A stretch of DNA of 64,000 nt. Source: Rhizophlyctis rosea. Lineage: Eukaryota; Chytridiomycota; Chytridiomycetes; Rhizophlyctidales; Rhizophlyctidaceae. Positions 31,766 through 44,079 of the stretch are shown here, in pieces. How positions within the stretch are numbered: position 1 is the stretch's first letter; each line of letters begins with the position of its first letter. A program made the translations under genes and the position numbers. The stretch covers positions 138,892 through 202,891 of the forward strand of contig JADGJC010000024.1 of assembly GCA_027596075.1 (NCBI GenBank). The letters are read 5' to 3'. The notes under the pieces were generated by a model, which saw only the letters and a list, made by a program, of their open reading frames with translations, was not told where the DNA came from and searched no databases.

Positions 31766-34397
31766 CTACAAACAACCCAAACCCCCTTTTGCATTCAGGG
31801 GGCAATTCCATGAGACGGTCCGATCCTCCACCCCGCTTAACCTCATCACTGCTCTCACAACCGCAGCAATACCAACCCCAGCAATGGCCCCACTAGCTAC
31901 ACTTAGTCTATACTCATCATGACCATCCCTTCCGACCTTGTGCCACACTAATCCACCCAATAATGCCACACACATCGCAAACGGCGTCGACGGCTGCGGA
32001 ACGACAAATCCCAACCCAATAGCGTTCAAGTTCGGGAGCTTATCATGATACTCCTTCGGCACATACCGATGCTTCAAGATGGTATACACCACCGCCAAAA
32101 GCGCACAACACCCCGCTGTCACAACAGACGCAGTGGGAATCACCGCATTGGTCGTCAATAGCAAGGTGAAATTCTGCCATCCAAGCACGGGAGACAGACC
32201 AAACTCACACCCTTCAACCGTCTCATCCAAGATACAAGGATAAGCCTTTGCAAAGACCACAAACAACGTCACCGCAATGGGAATCGCAAAGACTGATCCA
32301 ACAATCTGGGCCTTGAACATCGCCTTCGGACTCGCCCTCAAATCGTTCGCAGTCTTCAGATCGCACACCATATCGGCTGCTTGTTGTGACGTCGCGGCCG
32401 TTAGTGCCGCGGAGAGGATGTTGTTTCGTTGCAAGTCCGGGAGGGATGGGGCGGGGAACTTGGCGAAGAGGAGTTGGACGACTTTGGCTAGGGTGGAGAT
32501 CGGGTTGATATCTGTTTCGGCGGTGGATTGGATGCCGACGAGAGAGAGGAGGAAGGCGAGGATGAGTGAGAGGAGGGTTTGATAGAGGGGGATCGTGTAG
32601 AAGTGGGACATTACGAACGCTACATGGAGACCAGTCGTGGGCAGTGAGTTTCAGTGGAGTCCATGTGGAATGGTTGCAAAAGACGATAGAGCAATGGGAG
32701 AACACCTACATGTAAAAACCACCGAAACACACAACCCGCCAACCCACCATATCCTCGGCACCTGGTCACTCAAAGGCGCAGGATCATCATCATCCTTCTT
32801 CGCAACCATTTTCTGTCCGGCTTCTTTCTCTCCATTTTGCCACCGTCGGATAACAACCTTGGTTGAATCGATCATAGAAACAAACAAATCCGTCATCGCA
32901 CCACCCAAGCTCCGCCAATGAACAAGAAGTTCTGCGGCAGCTGTAACGACCATGAGAGCGATCCCCGGCCAGAACCACCATGCTTGGGCGGATCCGTTGC
33001 CTTTCTTGCCCCATCCGAGGGGAGAGGAGAGGTATCTGTCATGACCCAGACAAAGTGCCATTTAATATGTTGTCAACTGAAAAGCGATGGTTCAGCAAAC
33101 TCACCCACTATCAACCATCAGGGGCCCTCCGATCCCAAATGCAATAACACTCCCCACTAAAAAGCTGATCAACGTCGCAGCAGGAGTGATCAACCCGGCA
33201 CCCAAAAAGGCAAAGTTGGGAGTGAAGTACCAGCCCCAGACTATATCGGCAGTTTGGAGACCGATGTGGTTGGTGGCGTGACCGATCCAGTAAAGGATCT
33301 GATTTGAAATCGAATTAGAGTCGGTCATTGGGAAGAACGGCGGATAGAGGGAAAAGCTGAATTCGGGAAGAGCTTACATGTATTTTGTCAAGGAAGTATA
33401 CCCAGTATGAGCCGAAAATGGTAAGAAATGACATGGCTGCAGCGCCGCAATGTCAATAGTTGTTTCCCTTTGTCCATCCGTCTCATATTTACCCACTCAC
33501 CAAACGTAATACCCATAGCCCTCACTCTCTGCACAGCCTCCTTCTCCTTTTCCGCCGTTCCATGCAGAGTCCTGATTGTCTCTGCCGTTGCGGTTGGAGT
33601 TGGGAAAGGCAAATCGCGTTTAATGACAAAGTGCTTGCGGAGGGGAACGGCGAAAAAGAGACCGTAGAATGCGGCGGCTGATGGAGAGGGAGGGGAGGTT
33701 TGAGTGGGTGATAGCATGATGGGGGAAAGGTGGTGGGGATGGGCTTACAAATTGTCCACATGGCCAGTTTCAGAATATCGTTTGTCACGTCGTCCGAGAG
33801 AAGTCCCAAGCGGTACATAGCCGGTATCCCGGTGATGAATCCGACTGACAGGCCACCAGCAGTTGACCCAGCCGTCTGAGCAGTCGCACTACCAGACATC
33901 AGAACGTCAGTTCCCCACTGTGATTTCATACATCCTTTTTCAAAATCATCACACACTCACTTCTCCTTCGGCCCAAAATACCCCCCGAGACTATTGGTCA
34001 AAGGTTTCAATATCCCAAACGTACAGATAGCAGCAAAGAGCTGTGCGCCAAACGTCCATCCAACTTTGAGGCCAAGGTAGAAGTTGGATGCGGCGACGAG
34101 GCAGCCCAGAAGAGACCCGATGATTGAGGAACGCCATGTGAATTGGTCGTATTCGTCTTCGACGTCCACGGTGGTTGTTTCAGCGAGGGTGTCGTTCTTT
34201 TCGGTTTCTACGGGCGCAGATTTGCTGTTTTGGGTTGAGGTTGTTGTGATATTTATGGGGCTAAGCTGCGATGCGTTTAATGGTTGGTTGCGGGAGAGGG
34301 ATCGGGGTGGATTGCCATCTTCTGTGGCCCAGGTGGATGTTGGTGGTTTGAGACCATCTTTTCCGTCTGGAGGGGGAGATAGGGGTATGGCTGCCAT
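31766..34397 (-). CDS. OPT-family transporter, YSL-like (metal-nicotianamine/oligopeptide) type
   Basis: Seven or more short-intron exons run from ATG 34397. Exon 1 ends at 33961, exon 2 starts at 33888, and the last exon ends at stop 31766. The Ser/Thr-rich N-terminus is followed by NFYLGLKVGWTFGAQLF and GGYFGPKENATAQTAGSTAGG, which are hallmarks of the YSL-like branch of OPT transporters. Further in are FPTPTATAETI, ILYWIGHATN and the signature ETDINPISTLAKVVQLLF with the SQQAADMVCDLK loop, typical of the YSL and bacterial OPT clade rather than the yeast Opt1 peptide branch. About a dozen hydrophobic segments are present. Plant YSL members move Fe, Cu or Zn complexed to nicotianamine. That substrate is an inference here, but it is strengthened by the nicotianamine synthase gene next door on the same strand, 1.2 kb upstream. 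Confidence 0.85.
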
Positions 34398-35596
34398 AGT
34401 GCTGCGAGGTTGAGTCTCTTTGACCCCTATGACAAGACTGAGTTTGATTATTTGGTGACCTACTGTAACAACCATAACAGGTAAACAACCTACCGAGTGC
34501 CCCGAAAAATGCAAGATAGAAGAAGACCGTCAGGTAGAATGAAGCGCTTTCAGTTTTGGCTTATTGTGGGCCCCTACGACCTTGGAGTGTGGGATGGGTA
34601 TACGGTTCAAATCCAAGCTTAGATGAGGTTTTGTGAATGCCTTGAATGCGAGTGAGTAGCTTTGCGGTGCTCAGCATTTTATCCTCGCTCATGGAGGACA
34701 CCGATGAAAAAGCTCATCAAAATTTTCAGGCGTAAAACCGCCTATATGGACAATTGATTGGTGGGGACATCGAGTAGTTTGCCCATTGCACAGGGTTTTA
34801 GAGTTTCTTTAGAGAACTTCGGATGTTCTAAAAAGAAGATTCAGGTGGGCCAATCTCCTTGAAGTATTTGCGCTTCATACATTGGCGCGAATGAGGCCGG
34901 AGCCGCAATCACTTGTGCGTAACTGGAGCCGCCGCCCTAGCACCGAACAGATCCATTCCTCTTCCTCCTGCGCACGGAGCCATCTGGGGCGTGGATCGTG
35001 AGGTTGGCGGGTGTCTGTCGGCGAAACGTCATTCACAGGCAAGGCACCATCATGGTGCAACACGGCGGAAATCTCCTGTAGCGACTGGTGCTTGGGCAGG
35101 GTATGAAGCACCACCGCATCCCTTGCGTTTGTTTACATCTTTGAAATGAATAGAGTTGCCAATAACCAATTGCTACAAGATGGAAGTGATCGACGAGCGA
35201 TAGTCAGGCTGCAAACCTTGCAAACACAACCAAGATTCCCAACCACCCTGCTTCCATGCAACTGCATCCATCTGGCCTCAGTCGCTCATTCGTGTGTATT
35301 CACCGCTTCCGACTAATTCGCAAATCCACGATGCACGGCGATGCGATGATTCACCTTGTACATCGTTTTTGGGGCGCTTGTCATCCCAGCGCTATAAGCG
35401 CCACTGAAACCAACAGTCATTTGTGCAAACCAACATAAGTCCATATTATTGAGGGTCCTGGATGAGACCTCTGTACGAATTGACAAACACAACTTTTGTT
35501 TTGAATCACAAATCTCTATCAATATGGTCTGGGTATTCGAATCGACCTATTCTACATGTTCTCCATAAACTGTATAGTCCGCATTCCCACAGCCCC
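34398..35596. other. intergenic, 1.2 kb
   Basis: It lies between the OPT start and the 3' end of the nicotianamine synthase gene, both minus strand. No gene is supported. A 79-codon frame at 34875-35114 begins only at GTG. Confidence 0.6.
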
Positions 35597-36833
35597 TCAT
35601 ATCTCCGCCCTCCGTTGCGCAATGATCACCGAGTTAATGATATGATTGTACGGATGGACCATCATGAGCATATCGAAGCCATCGGATATCAGAGAGTCGA
35701 CCTCAACCACCTACAATTCGAGGAAATTGGTCAGGGATTGTCCAAGTTCCGAAAAAAAGCAGTAAGCAAACACTTACAGGATACAGAAGCGAGCGCAATG
35801 AATGGGCACTCCGGACCACTAACAATGCACCTGGTCGCATGGCTTTCCAGAGCGTGCGGATGAATTCTCGCTTGGCAGCAGGGTTCATGCCCACTAGCGC
35901 CGCAAGGTAGACGACATCGAAGGATGAAAGGTCTGCAGGCAGGAAATTGGTTAGCATGAGCAGTACCGGTCCTGAAAGAATGATTGACTCTCGGCCGATC
36001 AAAAGCATACCAGTTGAATCGGCCGCATCCGCTTGTTGGAATGTCAGTACGGATGACGTCTCGACTGGTAGTCTTGAGCACAACTCGCGCGAAGTCCGCA
36101 GAGCATCTTCATCCTTATCGATACTGTGAACCTGGAAGCCCCCGGTGCCAAACCGGTCCACGAGCTCCTTTGCTAAGCAGATTGATGTCAATGGCAAAGG
36201 ACCAGATCCGATGAAAGCAAACTTGTGCGGAATGCGGTTGGAGCTGCAGCTGTACGCGCTTAGAATAGAATTGAGTTCCAGACGGGTGAGGTCTACGTAG
36301 TTGTCGTAATAAGTGAATTTCTGAAGTGCGGATTGGACTGGAGGGGTCATTTGAGTCAGCGTGAGGTCAAAAAAGAAGCAGATCGTAGCAGATAGCTTAC
36401 CTTCATCTGCTGGACTTGACAAGATTTTCGTGGCCCACCAAAGCTCCATGTGAAACTCGCCCAGTGAGCAAAGCTTCCTCAAATGGTCGATGATGGACGT
36501 GATGGCCGGATGGTGCAAGACTGCGCTTGTTGTTACTGCGTCGCGATTCATTGCACATTGTCTCACAAGTTTTGTGAACAAGGCATTCACCTGCCATTGA
36601 CGTAGACGGACGTTAAGGAACCCTTTTAGCGATCTGCACCTATGCAAAACAGCACATAATACCTCGTCACAAGGGTCCAATGACTCGCAACGCGCAAGGG
36701 CTGTGTATACACTCACAACACTATTGACAATCTCATCTGCAGTTGTTGAAAACGACGTCAAATGAAGTGCAACAGGCTTGGTTGATAGATTGGACGTGGC
36801 ATGTGTCACTGCGACTGCGCTGGTGGGTGCCAT
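35597..36833 (-). CDS. nicotianamine synthase
   Basis: The first exon starts at ATG 36833, and the last exon (35710-35597) ends VVEVDSLI...IIAQRR. Introns with GTAAGC/GTATGC donors are evident near 36.35 kb, 35.95 kb and 35.75 kb. The family fingerprint FIGSGPLPLTSICLA is present, which is the SAM-binding motif of NAS. It is followed by VHSIDKDEDALRTSRELC and DVVYLAALVGM...KREFIRTLWKAMRPGALLVVRSAHSLR, the methyltransferase-like core. NAS joins three aminocarboxypropyl groups from S-adenosylmethionine into nicotianamine, a chelator of Fe, Ni, Cu and Zn. The likely location is cytosolic. A TATA box sits about 110 bp upstream. Its neighbours are an OPT/YSL-like transporter and a ThrE-type exporter. 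A splice near 36.60 kb is uncertain, so the exact length is not fixed. Confidence 0.9.
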
Positions 36834-36942
36834 GATGGACGGAGCAAGGCAACTAAGGCAGAGGATTGAAACGGGCAGAAGATGCGGGCGAGGGTGTCCA
36901 AAAAACTCAGAATGACCAAACTGAATTCACCATGTGGCCCGT

Positions 36943-36950
36943 TATTTATA
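36943..36950 (-). promoter_or_regulatory. TATA box of the nicotianamine synthase gene
   Basis: On the minus strand TATAAATA lies 110-117 bp upstream of the start codon and is immediately preceded by an ATTGG (CCAAT-complement) motif. Confidence 0.5.
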
Positions 36951-37014
36951 CCAATGACTGCCAAAAAAGCAGTCCACTAGTCGACGAGGGCTGAAGCTGC
37001 ACCTATGGGTAACA

Positions 37015-37753
37015 CTAACAACTCATACCCAATCCCTTGATCTTCTCTCTTGCTGCAAGGAAGTCTAAAGCTGGTGATCTAAAATCCTCCTCGGTATAAG
37101 CAATGTGGAGGATTTCTACAGTCTTCAGTGCAGCATCACGCATGTTGTGGAGACTCAGCACGCCAAACAAATCTTTGGTGACAAAGCAACAATTCTCTTT
37201 GGAACACCATGATGCGAACGGAATGATCAGTACCATTGCAGCGGCAATGGTCAGAAATTCAACGCGTAGTGATTGGACGGGTATGATGATTCGACAACTT
37301 ACACCTGCCGCTTCTTTTACGTTTTGATTGGGTGGCCGACGGCAGCATAGTGTGTGGGCTGTATGGTTGCATTCCTTTCCTTGTCCGCCGGGTGAAGCTG
37401 CAATCCAAGTTTGGAACACAGACATGCCGAGGACGCGACCAGACATTCTGCCGCACCCAACCTAGTAACTTAGCCAAGATTTGAGTTTTTGTGTTGGGCG
37501 TCGTCATCGTCCGGCATAGTTGGTTTCGGTGCGGCGACATGAAGAAATTTAACTCACGAAGCACCCAATTGATTCCAGTCACTGGCACCCATCCGGGCGT
37601 ATTTGACGCGATTTGATTGGTGAAAAATCGATCAGCCAGGTCTTCCCGCCTCTTGCGTAAGCCAGATCCAGCCGCCTTGATTGAGGTGGGGAAAGTGGAG
37701 GACCCGTCTACTCGTCTGGTTCCCTGCTCATCTTGCCGTTGAGGTTCGCTCAT
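37015..37753 (-). CDS. hypothetical small protein, gene model unresolved
   Basis: A likely first exon begins at ATG 37753 (basic, ending GWVPVTGINWVL at a GTGAGT donor, 37558). A likely last exon ends at 37015 with VLSLHNMRDAALKTVEILHIAY and FLAAREKIKGL. The middle does not join cleanly. One alternative is a shorter gene from ATG 37446, whose GTGTAAG donor near 37305 fits the last exon in phase. I recognise no family. It lies between nicotianamine synthase (same strand, 182 bp downstream) and the ThrE-family gene (divergent, 378 bp away), so it could share their regulation. No catalytic motif is visible. Confidence 0.35.
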
Positions 37754-38131
37754 TGGTGCCTGACATGGTTGTCGTCAACTCAGAAGTAAAAAGCAATGCA
37801 GAATTGTGAATTGCAAAGTATGCGCCTCCGGCATCAATACCGCTGTCCAATCGGCAAGTCGCAATACGCTGAAGTCCCCGTGCCAATGGGATCAGTCCCC
37901 GGCGTGATATGCGACCTTCACATTGTCATCTCATACGTTTACTTGTTGAAGACTTCATCTGCAAAGATGCGTCGGGCAGACGGCATTCGATCGGGATCTT
38001 GCTCCCATGCGCGCATATAAATTAACAAACAGCTATCTTGTGCCCGCCGTGAACGCATTTTGAGTCACATACTTTGTCACGCTCATCTTCCTTTGATCAT
38101 CCCGAGTTGAGGAAGGAGGAGAAACGTCCTG
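37754..38131. other. divergent promoter region
   Basis: This 378 bp lies between the starts of the unknown minus-strand gene and the ThrE-family gene. No TATA consensus stands out. Coding content is nil. Confidence 0.5.
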
Positions 38132-40033
38132 ATGAGCTCGGATGAACAGAATCTCACAACGGGCGAAATTGGTAAGGCTTGATCAATGACAAATATAGAC
38201 CCTCCACCTAATCAGCCTGCGCTGTGCAGCACTCCCTATGACACAAATGTCAGCAAATGATTTAGCAGCTCTGGAAAGGGCTAATGCGCTTCTTGAACAT
38301 CGACTCCAACTCCTATCCCGATGTGTCGTATACCAAGAAAGCTACCCATCTTTGCATCAACTGGATAACGGGGACGATATCATCCTGCGAGACATAATCC
38401 CAAAGCACGCCATCGAATTCTCGATGCACAACACGAAATCCGAGACTAAAACGAGCGAGACATCCCTGACGGCAACAACGCTCACCAACTCCGCCTCCAT
38501 CGTACATATCGAAGATATAAATCCCTCCACATTCATACCACCCACATCACCCCGCAACCTAATTTACACCCTCCTCAAAGCCCTCCACTCAAACGGCGCC
38601 CCTTCCCACCGCCTCGAATCCATCATCCAATCCATAGGGGAAGCACTCTCAACCCCCTGCACCCTATACTACCTCCCAACATTCCTCCTCCTCCACTTCC
38701 CCGCAACCTCCTCCCAACCCAACCCGCATCACGACCTAATCAAATCTCGTGGCGGGATGAACTTCGCTAAACTCGATCCGCTCTACGTGCTGTGCAAGCA
38801 GATCATCAAGAAGGAAGTCAGTGTTGGAATGGCGGTAGAGAAGATGGAGAAGATTCTTTGTGCGCCTGATCCGTTTCCGGAGTGGGTGATTGTTGCGATG
38901 TACCATATTTCGGCGTTTACGTCTGCGATATTGTTTTTCCATGGTGGGTGGAAGGATGCGGGGATGAGTGCTTTGTTGGCGTGTGTTCCGGCCGGGTTGA
39001 GGATTGCTGCTAATCGGTGGGGATATCTATGGGTGAGGGACCGCTACAGTATTACTACATTTCAATTTCACGAAACTCTCCCCCTAACTGGCCCATCTCA
39101 CAGTGGACATACGAACTCCTCTCCTGCACCTTAATCTCCCTCTTCGCTACCCTCCTCCACACCCACTTCTGCTACTCGTCCGTCCTTCTCTCGTCAATTG
39201 TCTCCCTCCTCCCAGGCTACACAATCACATCCGCCCTGACCGAGCTCCTAACCCGTAACATCGTATCTGGAGCAGTCCGTCTGGCTTACGTCGTCGCATA
39301 CCTTTCCTTCATGGCACTAGGCGCAACGATCAGTCCAATAATCGTGAGTGGGATAAGAGGACAAGGGTTCTTGAGACAGCCGCCGGAGGTTGCAGGCGTG
39401 TGTGGAGCGGAACAGACTATTCAGGTGCATCATGCGTGGGTGGTTTTGATGGTTTCGTTGTACGTTGTTTCGTATAATTACTATCTTCAGGTATGTTCAT
39501 TATTTGTCCAACCCCTCGACGATTTCCCTCTAATTCGACATCCCCCTGCTCAGATCCCGTATCGCCGTTGGCCTTCCACTTTCTACACCGCATTGGGAGG
39601 CTACGCTGCGGGCTTCCTCACCAAACGCGTCCTCCACGCCCCACCAGAACTCAACGCCCTTTCCGCAGCTCTTGCAATTGGCCTGCTAGCCAACCTTCAC
39701 TCCCGGTTCACAGATCGCCTATCAACCCACGCGATTGTTGCGGGCGTGTTTGTACAGGTACCAGGAAGTTGGGGTATGAGGGGCATCCTGGAGTTTGCGT
39801 ACGGGAATGTGGAGCGGGGAGTTTATTGGACATATGAGATGTTGGTGATTTGTGTTGCCATTGCGGGGGCTATGTAAGTTATCTTTGATTGAATTTTTGA
39901 TGTATGCCTCTTACTGGCGACGACATATATGGCTAATGTTGTCCATCCGCTTTTTTCCAACAGAACATTCACGAATCACTTATTTTACGGGATGCATCTG
40001 CGGAGGAAGGGTGTGCCGCTGATGGACTACTGA
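38132..40033 (+). CDS. ThrE / Prm10-family membrane protein (amino-acid exporter family)
   Basis: Five exons (38132-38171, 38230-39032, 39104-39490, 39554-39873, 39964-40033) give 539 aa. The start at 38132 was chosen because exon 1 joins exon 2 in phase. A start at 38238 would lose it. The N-terminal third is soluble and contains the first ThrE-domain half (YTLLKALHSNGAPSHRLESII...). Ten or so hydrophobic helices follow, including the second half with PGSWGMRGILEF. Bacterial ThrE exports threonine and serine. Fungal homologues such as yeast Prm10 and its relatives have no proven substrate. Its place two genes from nicotianamine synthase makes export of an amino-acid-derived chelator an attractive but untested idea. 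Confidence 0.85.
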
Positions 40034-41267
40034 GAAGGTCTGTAGGTTACGCACATGAAGCCAACCCCGTAACCAGTGGGATAAGGATGCACGTGATTGC
40101 TTGGTCTGCAAAGAGTCAGCATCACACGGAAGAACAACGTGCTGGACCGGCAGACATGAGCATCATAAGTGTATGAGGGTAGAAAGATCGCTATCAGCAC
40201 AAACCTTCGCAACAGATTGATTGAAAGCCAAAATTGTTTTGTCAAAACTGGTAATGAAGCATCATTGTCCGTTCTGCACTCCAAAAAATTTCCGCCATGA
40301 TCGTCGAAAGATATTCATAGTCAGTCAACATATCAATCAATTCCCGCATCATCGTCAGTTTACAAAAAACACTTTCGAGTCAAATTCAACCGTTCAACCC
40401 TGGTCCAATTGCTCATCGAACCTTGTGCTTGCTGATCACCATAATGGAAGCGTTAAGGTCAGCAGAACGCGGTTTGTGCGTCAGGTGGGACGTGATGGCA
40501 TTTTCCTGCAACTGTTGCAACTGCCCGACCCGTCGTCACTGGACATAGAGAGCTGGAGATCTAGATCGTTCAAATTAGTCAAATTGCACGACGACTTCCT
40601 CCTCTAGCTCCCCATCCCTTGCTTGATTCTTTGGTGAATTGTCTTTTGGTGTGCCTTTGTCGGTTCAGGGGGGAAGAACCCTCAATAACACGGCCAGAAC
40701 GACAAGAGACATGTACACATGTGACGAATCGTTCACAAAACGCCACCCACCCCGCAACGACACAGCACTTGTCAGAACGCAAACTCGGTCCTTACGACAT
40801 GGCCGAAAGAGAAGGCAAAAAAGGGGGAGAGAATCCTGCTCCAAATGGCAAATAATACGAGAAGGACGGAATCAAAAATGCAAACCCAGCGTAGAAGACC
40901 ACTGGGCGTTGCGACCCTCCGCGGCCCCATTTACAACACACTACACAAACTCCCCAACCCCTGACCCAAAGACGAAAACCCATCAAAAAAAGAAGAAGAA
41001 AAGCTTTATATATATATTGAGAACAAACTGATGCAAAACGGCAAAAAAAGAACACCCTCCCCCCACACATTTCCAAACACAACCCAGAAAAAAAAGAGAC
41101 AAAAAAATACGCAACACACAAAAAAGGACAAAAAAGGACAAAAAGGGAAAGGGAGAAAGAAAAAGATGATGAATACCACCCTTACCACATGCCGAACTCC
41201 GCCCTAAAATAACCCCACACCGCTAAGAAAATATACCGCGCACCGCACTTCCCAAAAGACTCCACCA
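40034..41267. other. intergenic, 1.2 kb, convergent
   Basis: It lies between two 3' ends. The right half (40.98-41.17 kb) is poly-A and AT-microsatellite-rich on the plus strand. No gene is supported. Confidence 0.6.
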
Positions 41268-44079
41268 CTACCCACTCCTGACATCCTCCATCCCAACCGC
41301 CCCCTCCCCCTCCCTCCCCACAACCCCACTGTCTTCCCCTTCCTCCACCTTAGGTCCAACCCTCTCAAACACACTACTCTTCTCCTCCCCCTGGCTGCCC
41401 CCACTCCCCGGCCTAGGCCCAATCCTCTCATGAACGCTCTGCCTCTTCCCTTGCCCCGCACCCCCACCACCGATAGTAACCTGCCTCTTAGCCGGCGGAC
41501 TCCTCCCATCTCCATACACCGGGCGGTCGTCGTCGCGACGGTTGTCTCGGGGGTGATAACCGGGGTAGATTTCCGGGCTACGGTTTCCGGCGGGGAGAGC
41601 GTCACCGGGGTTAGGTGCGGGGGATGTCGTGCGTTGGCGTTTACGGGTGGTAAGCTCGTTTCCTTCGGATGTGGGAAGGATCATGTCACGTCCCCTCCTC
41701 TCGTCCCTAACATCACCACCCCTCCTCACATCCCCATCGGCACGGCTCACACTCCTAGCCTCCCTCTCCCGTTCCCTCTCCCTCTCAACCCGTTCCCTCT
41801 CCCCAACAACATCCCTCTCCCTATCCCCTCGTTCCCTAACATCTCGATCCCGATCCGGCTCATAATGCTGCCCATTCCCACTCGCACCTCCACCCCTAGT
41901 ATGCCCGCCAATCCTCTCGCGGTTATCCGGGGTACTCTGCTGCTGCTGCCTAAACCTACTTCCATACCCGTCAAGCCGCTCCAACCGCTCGAGATTCATC
42001 GGGATCCGCTCTTCAATGACTATCTCGCGGCTCCGGCCACGTGGGCGGGCGGGCGTGTCGTCTTTAGCTGCTTGTTGGGCAGCACCACCGGCACCGGCAC
42101 CGCCGCCACCACCACTACCGCCCCGGGGTCCACGATCAAGACTCTCCCGTCGCCCACGGAGGTCAGAGAGGCTGTCCCGCCCGTCCCGCGCCGCACTCCA
42201 GCTGTTGCTGCCGGCGTCAGAGGGTTTCCGCCCGCCGCCAATGTCTCGAGAGCGCTCGCGCATGCGGAGACGAGCGTCCAAATCGCGGTCCTTGTCCCGG
42301 TCCAAGTCGCGTCCACGAGGACCCGCCCCACCACCACCACACACTCCAGACCCAAAGGCGAAGACCGCATATCGGTTTTTTGTTAGATTCAGGCNNNNNN
42401 NNNNTGTTGTTGTTCATATTCCGGTCCTTGTCGCGGTCCAAACGGTCACCACGGTCCCGGCCCAAGTCGTTATTACGGTTCCTATTATCACGCAAGTCAC
42501 GGTCGTCGTTCCTCCGACGGTTGTCGAAACGGCCAGAATCCTGGTTCTTGTTCTGGTTGTTGTTGGCGTTGTTGAAGCGCCGGTTGTCCTGATGGTCCCG
42601 GTCGCGGTTGAAGCCGCCGCTGGGACCGCCACCACCACCACCGCCACCGCCTCCAGAGCGGTTGGAGAAGCCCTCATATCGGTTGAGTGTACGCTGCACG
42701 CGACCACCCTGGTTCCTGATCTGACGCTCCAAATCATCCACTTTAGCCTCCGCGCCCCGAAGGGGATCCTTCTTTTCTTCCAGTCGACGCCCAAGCAACT
42801 TCCACATGGCGTCAAACTCTGTTTTCTGACGGCTGGCTCGGTCGAGGAGTTCCTTCTTGTCCTGTAGCTGGCGTTCGAGGTCGGAGATTTGGGTGGTCAG
42901 GCGTTGTTCTTCGGCACGGGCATCGTGGTATTTGGTCTCGTAGCCGTCGACTTCCCGGCGGTCGCGGGCATACTCGTCCTGCAACCGGCGGAGGTTCTCC
43001 TCGGCAACGTCGAATTGGAGTTGGAGGGCGTCGAGGTTGGTTACGCCACCGCGGTTGCGGTTGTCCCGGTCATTTTGACGGTTGTTCCCGCGGAAGTTGC
43101 GGTCTCTGTCGCGGTTGTCGCGGTTGTCATTACGGTTGTCGTTACGGTTGTCGTTACGATTGTCGTTACGATTGTCGTTACGGTTGTCGCGGTCGTTACG
43201 ATCATTGCGATAGTTGTTGACGCGGTCACGCGAGGGCAGACGACGAGGCAAGTGGTCCCGATCGTTGTCGCGCATCCTTCGGTCCAAAGGCTCATCAAGT
43301 GATCGTTTTCGGATATCACGATCTCTGCCCCGATCCTCGTCCTGCGCGTTGTGGAAGTCTTCCCTCCTAGTGTTGCTGACATCCCTTCTGTTAAAGCCGC
43401 CGCCTTGTCTTTCTCGTCCATCCTTATTCTCTCTATTGTCGCCATCCTTTGCGTCTGCGCGAGAGTCGATATCCCTGTCCCTTTCCAGATCTCGCTCATC
43501 CCTATCCCTTCTCTGATACGACCGCTTAAGTGGTGTAGCATCCTGCATGTCGACATCTCCATTTCCCGCAGCATGCCCATTCTCCTCACCGCCATCCTGC
43601 CGGAATGAGTCGGTAAATTCGCCTTCCTCGGGAGTAGGAATTTCGGCACCGCGAGGGGGTGGGTTGTTGGCTAGAGCCTGAAGTAGGCGTAAGGCTTGTT
43701 CCTGGGGATCCGGGGTGCGGGAACCTTCATCGCGATCATTGGCTGCTCCGTTATGGTGAGTGCTATCATGGGCATTGGACCCAGCTTCTTCTTTCACATG
43801 GCTGGCTTGCGGTGAAGTGGACGATCCGTTGGCGGCTTGTGTAAGCTGTAGTATTTGCTGCAAAACCTCGTCACGGCGGTTGGGGTCACTAGCCAAAGCG
43901 GCAAGCAGTTCAGGGGCGATAAGGCCGGCTAGATCGGGTTCGCTATGGCCTGTTTGGCCAGTACTTCCTTGGGGCGAATTGTGGGAACTGGTTCTTTGCT
44001 TGCCAGAAGGAGTTGTTGACTCGTTTTCGGGACGTTCGTGAGCAGGAGAATCTCGTGGTGTGCTTCTAGTGTCGGTCAT
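41268..44079 (-). CDS. Arg/Asp/Asn-rich low-complexity protein with coiled coil, RNA-associated type; gap inside
   Basis: A long frame starts at ATG 44079 (MTDTRSTPRD...) and runs to a 10-N gap. A second open stretch after the gap ends at 41268. The N-terminal 150 residues carry a helical segment (LAGLIAPELLAALASDPNRRDEVLQQILQL) and an EIPTPEEGEF stretch. RDRDERDLERDRD and repeated NDNR units follow, then a roughly 100-residue coiled coil (ALQLQFDVAEENLRRLQDEY...). After that the chain is Gly/Arg/Asp-rich, with KRQRTTSPAPN and SVHERIGPRP near the end. RD/RE dipeptide tracts are typical of nuclear splicing or mRNA-processing proteins, so a nuclear RNA role is inferred from composition only. 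The reading frame changes across the gap, which hides either missing bases or an intron. Confidence 0.6.
42395..42404. other. assembly gap (10 N)
   Basis: Ten N interrupt the low-complexity nuclear-type gene. The sequence around it is repetitive (AAC/GAC/CGN-rich). Confidence 0.95.
43129..43188 (-). repeat. five 12-bp coding repeats
   Basis: Five near-identical 12-bp units (plus strand GTTACGGTTGTC with A/G variants) encode tandem Asn-Asp-Asn-Arg units in the low-complexity protein. Confidence 0.8.
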
